Source of the DNA: Fructobacillus cardui
GTDB lineage: Bacteria > Bacillota > Bacilli > Lactobacillales > Lactobacillaceae
NCBI RefSeq assembly: GCF_023218935.1
Contig: NZ_JAJIAL010000002.1
Length of the DNA stretch: 64,000 nucleotides
Strand: one strand, 5' to 3'
This document shows positions 51,346 through 59,363 of the stretch, one piece after another (position 1 is the stretch's first letter; every line of letters begins with the position of its first letter). Position numbers and translations under genes: made by a program. The notes under the pieces were generated by a model. It worked only from the letters and a program-made list of their open reading frames with translations, ran no database searches and was not told the DNA's origin.

Positions 51346-51386
51346 AAAAAGCCGTTCAGCGTCCCAAGCAGGTCCACCGGAACGGC
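51346..51386 (-). terminator. Terminator/attenuator between rpsB and tsf
   Basis: GCCGTTC pairs with GAACGGC across a 22-nt loop, followed by five T on the minus strand. Confidence 0.75.
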
Positions 51387-51408
51387 AAATCAATAAACTA
51401 ATTTCAAC

Positions 51409-52182
51409 TTAGTTGTCTTTTTCAACGATTGTTGTGATTTCTTCGATTGATTCCGTGTTTTCGTCACCTTCGATGAAAGCATCTTCAGCAGCGTTGTCTT
51501 GACCTTGACGGCCTTCGATAACGGCATCAGCCATCTTAGCAGTGATCAAACGGATGGCACGGATAGCGTCATCGTTTGCAGGAATCTTAACATCAACATC
51601 GTCAGGATCGGCGTTTGTGTCAATCATAGCAACAACAGGAATGTTGAGCATGTTGGCTTCCTTAACGGCGATTTCTTCCTTCTTAGGATCAACAACAAAC
51701 AAAACATCTGGCAAGTCTTGCATGTCTTCGATTCCACCCAAGAACTTTTCCAACTTTTCACGTTGCTTGTTCAACAAGACAACTTCCTTCTTAGGAAGTT
51801 GTTCGAAAGTACCATCTTCGGCCATTGCCTTCAAGTCCTTCAAACGTTGAACACGTGTCTTGATTGTGTTCCAGTTAGTCAAAGTTCCACCCAACCAACG
51901 GTGGTTGATGTAGAATTGACCAGCACGCGTTGCTTCTTCAGCGATTGCATCAGATGCTTGCTTCTTAGTACCAACAAACAAGATGTTAGCACCATCAGCT
52001 GAAGCGTTACGAATAAAGTTGTAAGCTTCATCAATCAACTTAACAGTCTTTTGCAAGTCGATGATATGAATACCGTTACGTTCCGTAAAGATGTATGGTG
52101 CCATCTTTGGGTTCCAACGACGAGTTTGGTGTCCAAAGTGAACCCCTGCTTCGAGGAGTTCCTTCATTGTAATAACTGCCAT
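51409..52182 (-). CDS. rpsB: 30S ribosomal protein S2
   Basis: 257 aa S2. MKELLEAGVHFGHQTRRWNPKM, IDLQKTV, VGTKKQA and HRWLGGTLTNW are hallmarks. The acidic C-terminal tail (EGDENTESIEEITTIVEKDN) is common in this branch of lactic acid bacteria. CTAGGAGG lies 6-8 nt before the ATG. A leader of ~110 nt separates it from the putative promoter, long enough for the autogenous control known for S2 leaders, though I cannot identify the binding element. Confidence 0.98.
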   Translation of the reverse strand: MAVITMKELLEAGVHFGHQTRRWNPKMAPYIFTERNGIHIIDLQKTVKLIDEAYNFIRNASADGANILFVGTKKQASDAIAEEATRAGQFYINHRWLGGTLTNWNTIKTRVQRLKDLKAMAEDGTFEQLPKKEVVLLNKQREKLEKFLGGIEDMQDLPDVLFVVDPKKEEIAVKEANMLNIPVVAMIDTNADPDDVDVKIPANDDAIRAIRLITAKMADAVIEGRQGQDNAAEDAFIEGDENTESIEEITTIVEKDN

Positions 52183-52302
52183 AGTGGCCTCCTAGGTTTA
52201 ACCCCCGGTAAATTCTTGGTCCGTGCTGACAAATGATCAATCACTTGCACCTGCACGTTCTCGTCTACCGTGTGTATTTTTGTTGTATTCACAACAGATA
52301 CT

Positions 52303-52331
52303 AGTTTACTAAGGTTTTGACCGAAAAGCAA
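52303..52331 (-). promoter_or_regulatory. rpsB promoter
   Basis: TTGCTT-17 nt-TAAACT on the minus strand, followed in the leader by a GTTGT-GAAT-ACAAC hairpin. Confidence 0.45.
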
Positions 52332-52371
52332 GGACTTTTCTGATTTTTAGCTAGTGAAAATCAGACCAAAG

Positions 52372-52396
52372 AAAAAGCCAGCCACAACCGGCTGGC
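52372..52396 (-). terminator. Terminator after the stomatin-like gene
   Basis: GCCAGCC-6 nt-GGCTGGC followed by five T on the minus strand. Confidence 0.9.
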
Positions 52397-52404
52397 AAAT
52401 ATTC

Positions 52405-53277
52405 TTAATCTTGTTCTTTTGCTAATTCTTGACCCAAAGTTTTGGCCAAAACAGCACTTTGCCCAGTTTGGTCCAAATCAGCACCATTCGTGACAATCAA
52501 GTTGGCATCTGACTTAGCCAAAGCCTCGAAAGCATTAATCGACTGGTTATTGAAATAGTTTTGGTCCGCGTTCTTCAAAGCGGCCTGAACTTTATCAATC
52601 CGGTAACTTTCGGCATCCGCCTTTGTTCGCATCGCCTCGGCGTTGGCCTTAGCAGTGGCAATCAAAGCCTCGTTATTAGCCTTTGCGCGCAATTCGATGG
52701 ACTTGGCCTCACCTTCCGCTTGGGAAATAGCTGCCACTCGTTCTCGATCTGCCTTCAGCTGCGTATCCATTGAAGACTGGATAGCTGCACTGGGCTTCAA
52801 TTCATCGATATTAATCCGATCAACGTTAATACCATAGGTATTCGTTAAATCACCGATTGCCTCGGCCAAATCCTTATTGATTTGACTTGTTGACCCCAGG
52901 GCCTCGTTCAATTCCATCCGACCAATGATGTCGCGCAAGTGGCCTCGAACCAATTGTTACATCGATTCAATCGAATTCGTGTTTTCATATGAATACTTCA
53001 CAGGGTCTGTGATATGGAAGTTTAACGTCACCGTTGCCCCAATATCAGCGTTATCCTTGGTAATAACTGAATAACCAGCCAACTTCAATGGCTGCAAGGC
53101 CAAGGAAACCGTCCTGATTTTTTGAACCAAAGGCAAACGGAAATTCAAACCCGTCTGCCTTGTCGAAGAATACTTACCCAATGTTTCCAAAAGACCAACA
53201 CTATTTTGTGGCACAATCTTAAAGGAAACCAGGGCCAAAACGATCACAACGATGATGACAATCACCAAAATCGACAT
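52405..53277 (-). pseudogene. SPFH/stomatin-like protein gene interrupted by one stop codon
   Basis: The first part (106 codons) has an N-terminal transmembrane helix (residues 2-20) and the start of a Band 7/SPFH domain (VPQNSVGLLETLGKY, LNFHITDPVKYSYEN). A TAA at 52957-52959 follows IESM. The same frame continues with QLVRGHLRDIIGRMELNEAL, the normal next stretch of the domain, and runs to a coiled coil (AKANNEALIATAKANAEAMRTKA) and a full C-terminus. A CAA to TAA change would explain it. The total of about 290 codons is the family length and everything else is intact, so this is a very young pseudogene, a case of read-through, or a sequence error. Confidence 0.85.
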
Positions 53278-53288
53278 AAATACCGTCC

Positions 53289-53486
53289 TTACTTTTTCTG
53301 GAGGATTAAGACGTTCCCCTCGGCACGCTTAATCACATAGGTTTCTTCTGGGACCACATTAGTCCCTGAAGCTAAATCATAGTGATAAAAATTGCCAATA
53401 ACCTTCACTAACTTCTCTCTTGGGTCACAGTCTTTAAAAGACACCTGGCGCCCAATAATATTGTTTAATTCAAAAGTAGTAATCAT
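53289..53486 (-). CDS. Small NfeD-like partner of the stomatin gene
   Basis: 65 aa, beta-rich and soluble by appearance. The spacing GRQVSFKDCDP...VIGNFYHYDLASGT...VIKRAEGNVLIL resembles the OB-fold of NfeD proteins, which are typically encoded beside stomatins, but the usual membrane part is missing; the family call is tentative. The ATG at 53486 has GAAGGTGG 6 nt upstream. The stomatin-like gene follows 11 nt downstream, so both are in one operon. Confidence 0.6.
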   Translation of the reverse strand: MITTFELNNIIGRQVSFKDCDPREKLVKVIGNFYHYDLASGTNVVPEETYVIKRAEGNVLILQKK

Positions 53487-53558
53487 TATTTGCCACCTTC
53501 AATTCAAATGATTTATCCCATTTTATCATGGATTAAGGGTCTCATAAAGTCCCTCTAT

Positions 53559-53864
53559 CTATTTTTGCCAAATTGTAGAATCCACTTTTCGTTCCATTAA
53601 AAAAGCCTCTTTTTGCGGCCGGCTCAGGCGCTTAAACTTAGCCTCAGCCGAAAGGGCAGCGTGCTTATTATCAAACGTTTCTTGGTAAATCAGCTGTAAT
53701 GGATGTCTGGACTTCACTCGAGTAAACTTGGCCCCCTTCCCCGCTTGATGGACTAAAAAACGGCGGTGGGCATCATCGGAAAAACCACCATAAAAATAAC
53801 CGTCGGCCGTATAGAGCACATAAAAATCATAAGTTTTGTCATGAGCATCCGTCATGATTCCCAT
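53559..53864 (-). CDS. GIY-YIG nuclease family protein (YazA/UPF0213 type)
   Basis: 101 aa single GIY-YIG domain. The first strand reads FYVLYTADGYFYGGFSDDAHRR, with YVL and YGG in place of the canonical GIY and YIG, then H37-type region FLVHQAGKGAKFTR and a catalytic glutamate region in LSAEAKFKRLSR. As in Bacillus yabB-yazA it follows a NPPY methyltransferase gene. The start could be 53864 or the ATG three codons on; AGGAGG lies 3 nt before the first and 12 nt before the second. The role of this group is not settled. Confidence 0.85.
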   Translation of the reverse strand: MGIMTDAHDKTYDFYVLYTADGYFYGGFSDDAHRRFLVHQAGKGAKFTRVKSRHPLQLIYQETFDNKHAALSAEAKFKRLSRPQKEAFLMERKVDSTIWQK

Positions 53865-53922
53865 CTCCCTCCTCGAAGGTTATCAAAACCCCCTCCTCCT
53901 CGCGCAACCACCAGTAATTGGC

Positions 53923-54708
53923 TTACAGCTGCCAAGGGTGCCCATACAAAATTTCTTGTACCCGGGGTGTATACTGGTCATCAACTGTATAGGCAATAAT
54001 TGGTGGCAAAATCCGAACGCCACCCGGCTTACCCGCCTTAATCGCTTCTACCAAGACCATGTTTGCCTCACGGTCGGCCTTGCCGTACACAAACTGAATC
54101 CGTTTGACCGCTAATTTCCGGGCAGCCAGTGCAGACATAATATCCTCCAACCGGTCTGGTCGATGAACTAAATAAAATTTACCGTTATTCTTTAACAGCT
54201 TATTGGCAACTTGCGCTAAGCGGGGCAAATCGATGGCAATTTCATGTCGGGCCAGCTGATAATGCTCATCAAGATTTTGCTTGGTCTTTTCATTCACGGA
54301 AAAATAAGGTGGATTCGACAAAACCGTATCAACCGATCCAGGCTTAATATCGTCATAAATTTCTTGCATATCGGACTGAATCACACTCACGCGGTCTTCC
54401 AAATGATTTAAAAAAACCGAACGCTGTGCCATCTCTGCTAAGTCTTGCTGCAGCTCGACTAATTTTACCTGGCCGGTAACCTTGGCGGCATAAAAAAGAC
54501 CAATTGCTCCAGTACCGGCACCTAAGTCGACCGATAGTCCTCGCCCCTTTTGCTTGGGCTTGGCAAAATATGCCAAGAGCACGGCGTCTAACGAGTAAGA
54601 AAACATATCTGGATTTTGGATAATTTGAATCTGTTGTGATGGCAAGCCGTCAAGGCGCTCACCTGCTCGTAATTCTTCTGCTTCCATGGTTTGTTGCAAT
54701 ATCTCCAT
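53923..54708 (-). CDS. tRNA1(Val) (adenine37-N6)-methyltransferase-like protein (YabB/TrmN6)
   Basis: 261 aa SAM-dependent N6-adenine methyltransferase. The SAM loop VDLGAGTGAIGL and catalytic SNPPYF are clear, with a C-terminal extension VLVEAIKAGKPGGVRILPP typical of the YfiC/YabB branch. tRNA or rRNA adenine is the probable target. The start is not certain, as no strong ribosome site is visible before the ATG at 54708; an ATG seven codons later has GGAG 14 nt upstream. Divergent from plsC. Confidence 0.87.
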   Translation of the reverse strand: MEILQQTMEAEELRAGERLDGLPSQQIQIIQNPDMFSYSLDAVLLAYFAKPKQKGRGLSVDLGAGTGAIGLFYAAKVTGQVKLVELQQDLAEMAQRSVFLNHLEDRVSVIQSDMQEIYDDIKPGSVDTVLSNPPYFSVNEKTKQNLDEHYQLARHEIAIDLPRLAQVANKLLKNNGKFYLVHRPDRLEDIMSALAARKLAVKRIQFVYGKADREANMVLVEAIKAGKPGGVRILPPIIAYTVDDQYTPRVQEILYGHPWQL

Positions 54709-54756
54709 AAACTAAGTAAAATTATTCTGTTAAGTCAATTAGAAAGGGACAAGCAG

Positions 54757-55392
54757 ATGTTATTTTATCGCTTTATCCGGGTCTTTACAGTGACCTTTGT
54801 GGCCATTATTAATGGTCGCGTTACCTATCTCCACAAAGAGCGCCTGCCAAAAAATGAAAACTACGTTTTAGTTGGGCCACACCGTTCTTGGTGGGATCCC
54901 GTTTGGTATGCTATGGCGGCCTATCCAAAGCGCTTCATCTTTATGGCTAAGAAGGAGCTTTTCAAAAATCCTGCTTTGCGCGCCTTGATTACCACTTTGG
55001 GGGCCTTTCCAGTTGATCGGCGCAATGTCGGTACCGATACCATCAAATATCCCGTTAACGAGTTAAAGAACGGCAATCGTTCACTCATCATGTTTCCAAC
55101 CGGATCCCGGCATTCTCAAAAGTTAAAATCAGGATCAATCCTGATTGCCAAGCTTTCAAAGAAGCCGATTGTTCCAGCAGTTTATCAAGGCCCTGTGAAG
55201 TTTTCACACCTATTTAAACGCAATAATACCACAATTAATTTTGGTGAACCAATTGTGATTGACCCTAAGGCCCGCTTGACGGACGAAAAAATTGCCGAAT
55301 ACAATCAGAAGATTCAAGAATCTTTTGATGCCTTGGACAAAGAAATCAATCCCAACTGGGTATACATCGATCCAAAAGCACAAAAAAAATAA
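54757..55392 (+). CDS. plsC: 1-acyl-sn-glycerol-3-phosphate acyltransferase
   Basis: Second acylation in phospholipid synthesis: lysophosphatidate to phosphatidate, at the membrane. H42-x4-D47 in PHRSWWDPVW is the catalytic motif; the second block is FPTGSRHS in place of the more usual FPEGTRS, a variation common in lactobacillus-like PlsC. 211 aa from the ATG at 54757, which has GAAAGGGAC 6 nt upstream. The last codons and stop lie in a palindrome shared with the convergent yneF gene. Confidence 0.92.
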   Translation: MLFYRFIRVFTVTFVAIINGRVTYLHKERLPKNENYVLVGPHRSWWDPVWYAMAAYPKRFIFMAKKELFKNPALRALITTLGAFPVDRRNVGTDTIKYPVNELKNGNRSLIMFPTGSRHSQKLKSGSILIAKLSKKPIVPAVYQGPVKFSHLFKRNNTTINFGEPIVIDPKARLTDEKIAEYNQKIQESFDALDKEINPNWVYIDPKAQKK

Positions 55393-55420
55393 GCCAAGTG
55401 GCTTATTTTTTTTGTGCTTT
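55375..55420. terminator. Bidirectional terminator made of the ends of plsC and yneF
   Basis: A perfect 22-nt inverted repeat (55375-55396 and 55399-55420) with a 2-nt centre. Each arm contains GCACAAAAAAAATAAGCC, which is the last codons plus stop of both genes (KAQKK-stop), so both proteins end alike and each gene's terminator T-run is the other gene's lysine codons. Confidence 0.92.
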
Positions 55421-55624
55421 GGCATTTTGTGCCTTCATTTGAGCCATCATCTGATTCAACTTCTTTTGTGATGGCTTCTGGCCCATTGACATCATCATGG
55501 ACTTCATCATTTCTTCTGAAATGGGTGGGTTCTTTGCCAAGTATGACTTCATCGTAAAGCGAGCAAGAAAGAATCCCCCAACTAAACCAACGACCAAAGC
55601 CAAAATTCCAACTAATACAACCAT
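55403..55624 (-). CDS. YneF family small membrane protein (UPF0154)
   Basis: 73 aa with one N-terminal transmembrane helix (residues 2-24) and a methionine- and lysine-rich cytoplasmic tail (NPPISEEMMKSMMMSMGQKPSQKKLNQMM). This is the standard UPF0154/YneF pattern; function unknown. AAGGAG lies before the ATG. It is convergent with plsC and shares its 3' palindrome. Confidence 0.92.
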   Translation of the reverse strand: MVVLVGILALVVGLVGGFFLARFTMKSYLAKNPPISEEMMKSMMMSMGQKPSQKKLNQMMAQMKAQNAKAQKK

Positions 55625-55806
55625 TATTGGTCTCCTTTAACTACGAAAATCTATAATATATTATAGCATAAAGGCAAGCAAGACAGTATTTTTTACAAAA
55701 ACAGTGGAAAACAGGTCGATGACTCGAATAAAAAGTTTCTTTATCCACTATTTTAAATTTAATCCCCATTTTGTAATAAAATTTAATATTTCTTAAGGTT
55801 TTCTCG

Positions 55807-55846
55807 CGAACATTTGTTTGCTTTTCAGGTTAAAATTCGCTAAGAT
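55807..55846 (+). promoter_or_regulatory. lexA promoter with LexA box
   Basis: CGAACATTTGTTTG (55807-55820) matches the Gram-positive LexA box CGAAC-N4-GTTCG with one mismatch. It overlaps the -35 of TTGCTT-17 nt-TAAGAT (55818-55846), so LexA binding would block its own promoter. Confidence 0.75.
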
Positions 55847-55877
55847 AAACGTAGCAAATACAGGTAGGAAAGTACAT

Positions 55878-56513
55878 ATGGCAAGTTCTGATTCAAAACA
55901 AATTCAAGTCTTGAGATTTATTCACGACTATCAAAGTAAAAATGGTTTCCCACCCACCATTCGTGAAATTGGTGAAGCAGTCGGCCTATCTTCCTCTTCA
56001 ACCATCCACGGTCACATTGCCCGTTTGATTAAAAACGGCTACCTTGAGAAGAAGGGAGAAGGAACTAAGGCACGCGCTATTGAAGTGACACCAGCCGGTT
56101 TTGAAATCCTTGGGATTTCGGCCACTTCCGGTAAGATTCCAGTCCTAGGATTGGTCACAGCTGGTCAACCAATTCTGGCCGTCGAACAAGAAGCAACCGA
56201 GTTCTTCCCCATTCCAGAAAATCTGATTCCCTATGATGGTGACCTCTTTATGCTGAATGTTCGTGGTGAATCCATGATTAACATCGGTATTTTGGATGGC
56301 GACAAAGTAATTGTCCGTCGTCAACAAAATGCCGACAATGGCGATATCGTCGTTGCCATGAACGAGGACAACGAAGCCACGGTTAAGCGCTTCTTCCAAG
56401 AAGGTGGTCACTACCGCCTTCAGCCAGAAAACGATACAATGGCTCCCATCATCTTGGAATCTGTTTTTATTTTGGGAAAAGTTGTTTCCCTTTACCGCGA
56501 CGCAATTTATTAA
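55878..56513 (+). CDS. lexA: SOS repressor LexA
   Basis: Represses the SOS regulon and cleaves itself when stimulated by RecA filaments. 211 aa: N-terminal winged helix (PPTIREIGEAVGLSSSSTIHGHIARL), cleavage site A95-G96 (VTAGQP), nucleophile S132 (RGESMINIGI) and general base K170. Start at 55878 with AGGAAAG upstream. Autoregulation is indicated by the box upstream. A complete LexA beside a broken dprA suggests that damage response has been kept while competence was lost. Confidence 0.97.
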   Translation: MASSDSKQIQVLRFIHDYQSKNGFPPTIREIGEAVGLSSSSTIHGHIARLIKNGYLEKKGEGTKARAIEVTPAGFEILGISATSGKIPVLGLVTAGQPILAVEQEATEFFPIPENLIPYDGDLFMLNVRGESMINIGILDGDKVIVRRQQNADNGDIVVAMNEDNEATVKRFFQEGGHYRLQPENDTMAPIILESVFILGKVVSLYRDAIY

Positions 56514-56531
56514 AAACAAACTTGCCTAAGG

Positions 56532-56563
56532 GCCCTACTACGTTTTTGTAGTAGGGCTTTTTT
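56532..56563 (+). terminator. lexA terminator
   Basis: GCCCTACTAC-6 nt-GTAGTAGGGC followed by six T. Confidence 0.92.
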
Positions 56564-56583
56564 ATTAGCAAAATAAGGGCACT

Positions 56584-56617
56584 AAAAAGCCACCAATTCG
56601 TTCGTTGGTGGCTTTTT
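56584..56617. terminator. asd terminator, bidirectional in form
   Basis: AAAAAGCCACCAA and TTGGTGGCTTTTT form a 13-bp stem; mainly serves asd on the minus strand. Confidence 0.9.
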
Positions 56618-56626
56618 CAAAATTAT

Positions 56627-57718
56627 TTATGCAAAAGTTGAGTCAGCTGGTACGCGAACCAAGTCCATTTCAACCAGTGTTTGGGCAATTTCAACCGTGT
56701 TCCAGGCAGCACCCTTCAGCAAGTTGTCAGAAACAACCCACAAGTGGAAGGCACCCGGATTTTCCAAATCAGGGCGAATGCGGCCCACAAATGTTTCACG
56801 CTTACCTTCAGCCAAAAGAGGTTGTGGGTAAGTTTGTGTAGCTAGATCATCTTCAATAATCACATTATCAACGGCACCAATTGCCTGACGAATTTGATCA
56901 GTTGTCACGTTCTCGTCACCAGTATCGATATAAACGCTCTCACCGTGACCAATCATGACTGGCACACGGACGGCCGTACCAGTCACCTTAATAGCCTTAG
57001 CATTCTTGTCACCCAAGATAATCTTCTTCGTTTCGTGGATCATCTTGTATTCTTCGTGTGTGTAGCCTTCTTCTTCGAAGACATCAATCTGTGGCAACAA
57101 GTTAAAGGCTAATGGGAAATGCTTTTTATCACCTTTCACCGGCAGGACATGGGCCAATTCTGCCATGTCGTCACCCAACAAACGAGCCTGAGCTTCAGCC
57201 AAAACTTCATCCATCGCTGCCTTTCCAGCACCAGAAGCCGCTTGATAAGTGGAAATAATCACCTGGTTCAAGCCGAATTCTCGGTAAACTGGGTCAAGCG
57301 CCATCACCAATTGCGTCGTTGAGCAATTAGGGTTGGCAATAATCCCCTGATGGCCCTTTAAAGCGGCGGCGTTAACCTCAGGCACAACCAATGGCACCTG
57401 ATCATTCATTCGCCAATAAGAAGAGTTATCGACCACAACAGCATCAGCCTTAACAGCAGCCGGAGCCAAAGCCTTTGAGGTAGATCCACCGGCTGAGGCC
57501 ATAACAATATCAACACCTGCAAAGGAATCTTCCGTTGCTTCTTCGACCGTTAATTCTTGGTCCTTAAAGCTGATTTTTTGACCGGCTGAACGAGCAGAAG
57601 CTAAGGCCTTGACTTCACCAACCGGAATTGTTGATTGGGCCAACTGATCCAAAATTCGACGTCCAACAGCACCCGTTGCACCGAGCACTGCTACATTATA
57701 GGCTGTCTTTGCTACCAT
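56627..57718 (-). CDS. asd: Aspartate-semialdehyde dehydrogenase
   Basis: Reduces aspartyl phosphate to aspartate semialdehyde, the shared step toward threonine, methionine and lysine. 363 aa: NADP motif LGATGAVGRR, active-site C132 in NPNCSTTQ, and the later histidine region. I use the ATG at 57718 and not the preceding TTG. It follows thrC with a 51-nt gap on the same strand and ends in a strong terminator. Confidence 0.96.
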   Translation of the reverse strand: MVAKTAYNVAVLGATGAVGRRILDQLAQSTIPVGEVKALASARSAGQKISFKDQELTVEEATEDSFAGVDIVMASAGGSTSKALAPAAVKADAVVVDNSSYWRMNDQVPLVVPEVNAAALKGHQGIIANPNCSTTQLVMALDPVYREFGLNQVIISTYQAASGAGKAAMDEVLAEAQARLLGDDMAELAHVLPVKGDKKHFPLAFNLLPQIDVFEEEGYTHEEYKMIHETKKIILGDKNAKAIKVTGTAVRVPVMIGHGESVYIDTGDENVTTDQIRQAIGAVDNVIIEDDLATQTYPQPLLAEGKRETFVGRIRPDLENPGAFHLWVVSDNLLKGAAWNTVEIAQTLVEMDLVRVPADSTFA

Positions 57719-57769
57719 CAAAAAATTCTCTCTTTCTTTTTAAATGACATAATAAACAACAAAAGAAAA

Positions 57770-59233
57770 TTAGTCTGTCTTCAAGGCGCTTTCAATCTGC
57801 TTTTGAATATCAGCTGCCTGGATAAACGTCCGATGACGAACAGGTCGCTGGAACAAATCCTTCACTTGGTCAGGAATTTGTGTTTTGGTTGCTGCTGCCA
57901 AAGCCGTCAAGCCGCCTTCGCCACCAACAACTTCTTCGCCAAGTGCCTCAAGAACCGTTTGTGGGAACTTATAGGGACTAGCAGTTGCGGCCAAAAGGGT
58001 TTGATGACCATCGTCGTTGTATTGATAAACGGCCACAGCCGTATGTGGATCAATCAAATAACCAGAAGAAAGGAACGTCTTTCGTATCGTTTCTTCTACC
58101 TGCTCTTGATTGGTCCAACCAGCAGAAAACTTCGCTAAACCAGATCTCGTTTTTTCTGCCAATTGATACTGGCCTTGACTTTGCAAGTCTGCCATATCTT
58201 TTTTGATCAAATCAGCATCTTGACCGCCAGCAAAGTACAACAGACGCTCTAAGTTTGACGACACCAAAATATCCATAGCCGGCGCATTCGTCACCTTAAA
58301 GTCGCGGTTCTTATTATATACCCCTGTTTGGAATAATTCTGTTAAAACATGATTTTCATTCGAAGCAACCGTAAAATCAGCCACCGGTAAGCCGATGTGG
58401 CTGGCATAGTAAGCTGCTAACATATTTCCAAAATTACCAGTTGGCACAAGTACATCAATTTCTTCACCAGGCTTAATTTGACCACTTTCAACTAATAGAC
58501 CATAGCCGTAGAAATAATAGACGATTTGTGGGACCAAGCGACCAATATTAATCGAATTTGCCGAAGAGATTTGAATATCTTCTTTCTTTAAGAAGGCAGC
58601 AAAATCTGAATCACCCAAAAGGCGCTTAACCACCTGCTGAGCATCATCAAAATTGCCCTCTATCCCGTAAACATAGGTATTTTTTCCAGGCTCGGAGACC
58701 ATCTGCTGACGCTGGATGTCCGAAACCCCGACTTGTGGGTACAAAACTGCAATTTTTGTTCCAGGTACGTCGGCAAAACCAGACATTGCGGCTGTTCCCG
58801 TATCACCTGAGGTTGCCGTTAAGATAGCGATTTCCTTATCCAGGCCTTCCTTCTTAGCCGCCGCAATCACTAAGTGAGGCAGGGCCTGAAGGGCAATATC
58901 TTTGAAGGCCAATGTCGGACCATGAAAAAGCTCCAAATAGTGCAAATTATTCCCAGCATCTTTGACCGGCACAATTTTATCGGTATCCCATTGGCTACCA
59001 TAAGCTGCCTGTACAACGGCTTGAATCTCTGCTTTTGTAAAATCAGGCAAAAAAGCAGCAAAAATTTCAGTCGCCAAATCCTGGTAGGATTGTTGACCGA
59101 TGGTCTTTAAATCCAAGTTCAAAGTCGGCCACTGATTTGGCACGTACAAACCACCATCCGGTGCTAAGCCCTGGAGGATGGCCTGGGCGGCAGAAACAGC
59201 AGGGGCTTCTCCCCGGGTCGAGACATATTCCAT
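57770..59233 (-). CDS. thrC: Threonine synthase
   Basis: PLP enzyme that turns O-phosphohomoserine into threonine. 487 aa, the long class, with the N-terminal YVSTRGEAPAV, PLP lysine K111 in LAFKDIALQ and the SGDTGTAAM phosphate-binding loop. The start at 59233 has AAGGAG 6 nt upstream. First gene of the thrC-asd unit; divergent from hom with about 130 bp between start codons. Confidence 0.96.
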   Translation of the reverse strand: MEYVSTRGEAPAVSAAQAILQGLAPDGGLYVPNQWPTLNLDLKTIGQQSYQDLATEIFAAFLPDFTKAEIQAVVQAAYGSQWDTDKIVPVKDAGNNLHYLELFHGPTLAFKDIALQALPHLVIAAAKKEGLDKEIAILTATSGDTGTAAMSGFADVPGTKIAVLYPQVGVSDIQRQQMVSEPGKNTYVYGIEGNFDDAQQVVKRLLGDSDFAAFLKKEDIQISSANSINIGRLVPQIVYYFYGYGLLVESGQIKPGEEIDVLVPTGNFGNMLAAYYASHIGLPVADFTVASNENHVLTELFQTGVYNKNRDFKVTNAPAMDILVSSNLERLLYFAGGQDADLIKKDMADLQSQGQYQLAEKTRSGLAKFSAGWTNQEQVEETIRKTFLSSGYLIDPHTAVAVYQYNDDGHQTLLAATASPYKFPQTVLEALGEEVVGGEGGLTALAAATKTQIPDQVKDLFQRPVRHRTFIQAADIQKQIESALKTD

Positions 59234-59268
59234 GACGTACTCCTTCAATCTCATTGATTTCTAATGAT

Positions 59269-59274
59269 ATTATA
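59269..59274 (-). promoter_or_regulatory. Extended -10 of thrC
   Basis: TGTTATAAT on the minus strand, the same extended -10 as at glyA, with no clear -35, 35 nt before the thrC ATG. Confidence 0.45.
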
Positions 59275-59363
59275 ACAAAAACATTCCTTTTTAGGCGGGA
59301 AAATGGTAAAGTTAATAGGAAATTATCCTTACTTGACAGTAAAAAACGATAGAAGGAGTCATC

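Noticed and set aside
52957..52959. UAA recoded as selenocysteine or pyrrolysine
   Set aside because: Those systems use UGA and UAG; UAA is not known to be recoded this way, so mutation or read-through is preferred.
59334..59363. TTGACA before hom taken as a promoter
   Set aside because: At 16-18 nt downstream there is no -10 and the position would fall on the hom ribosome site.
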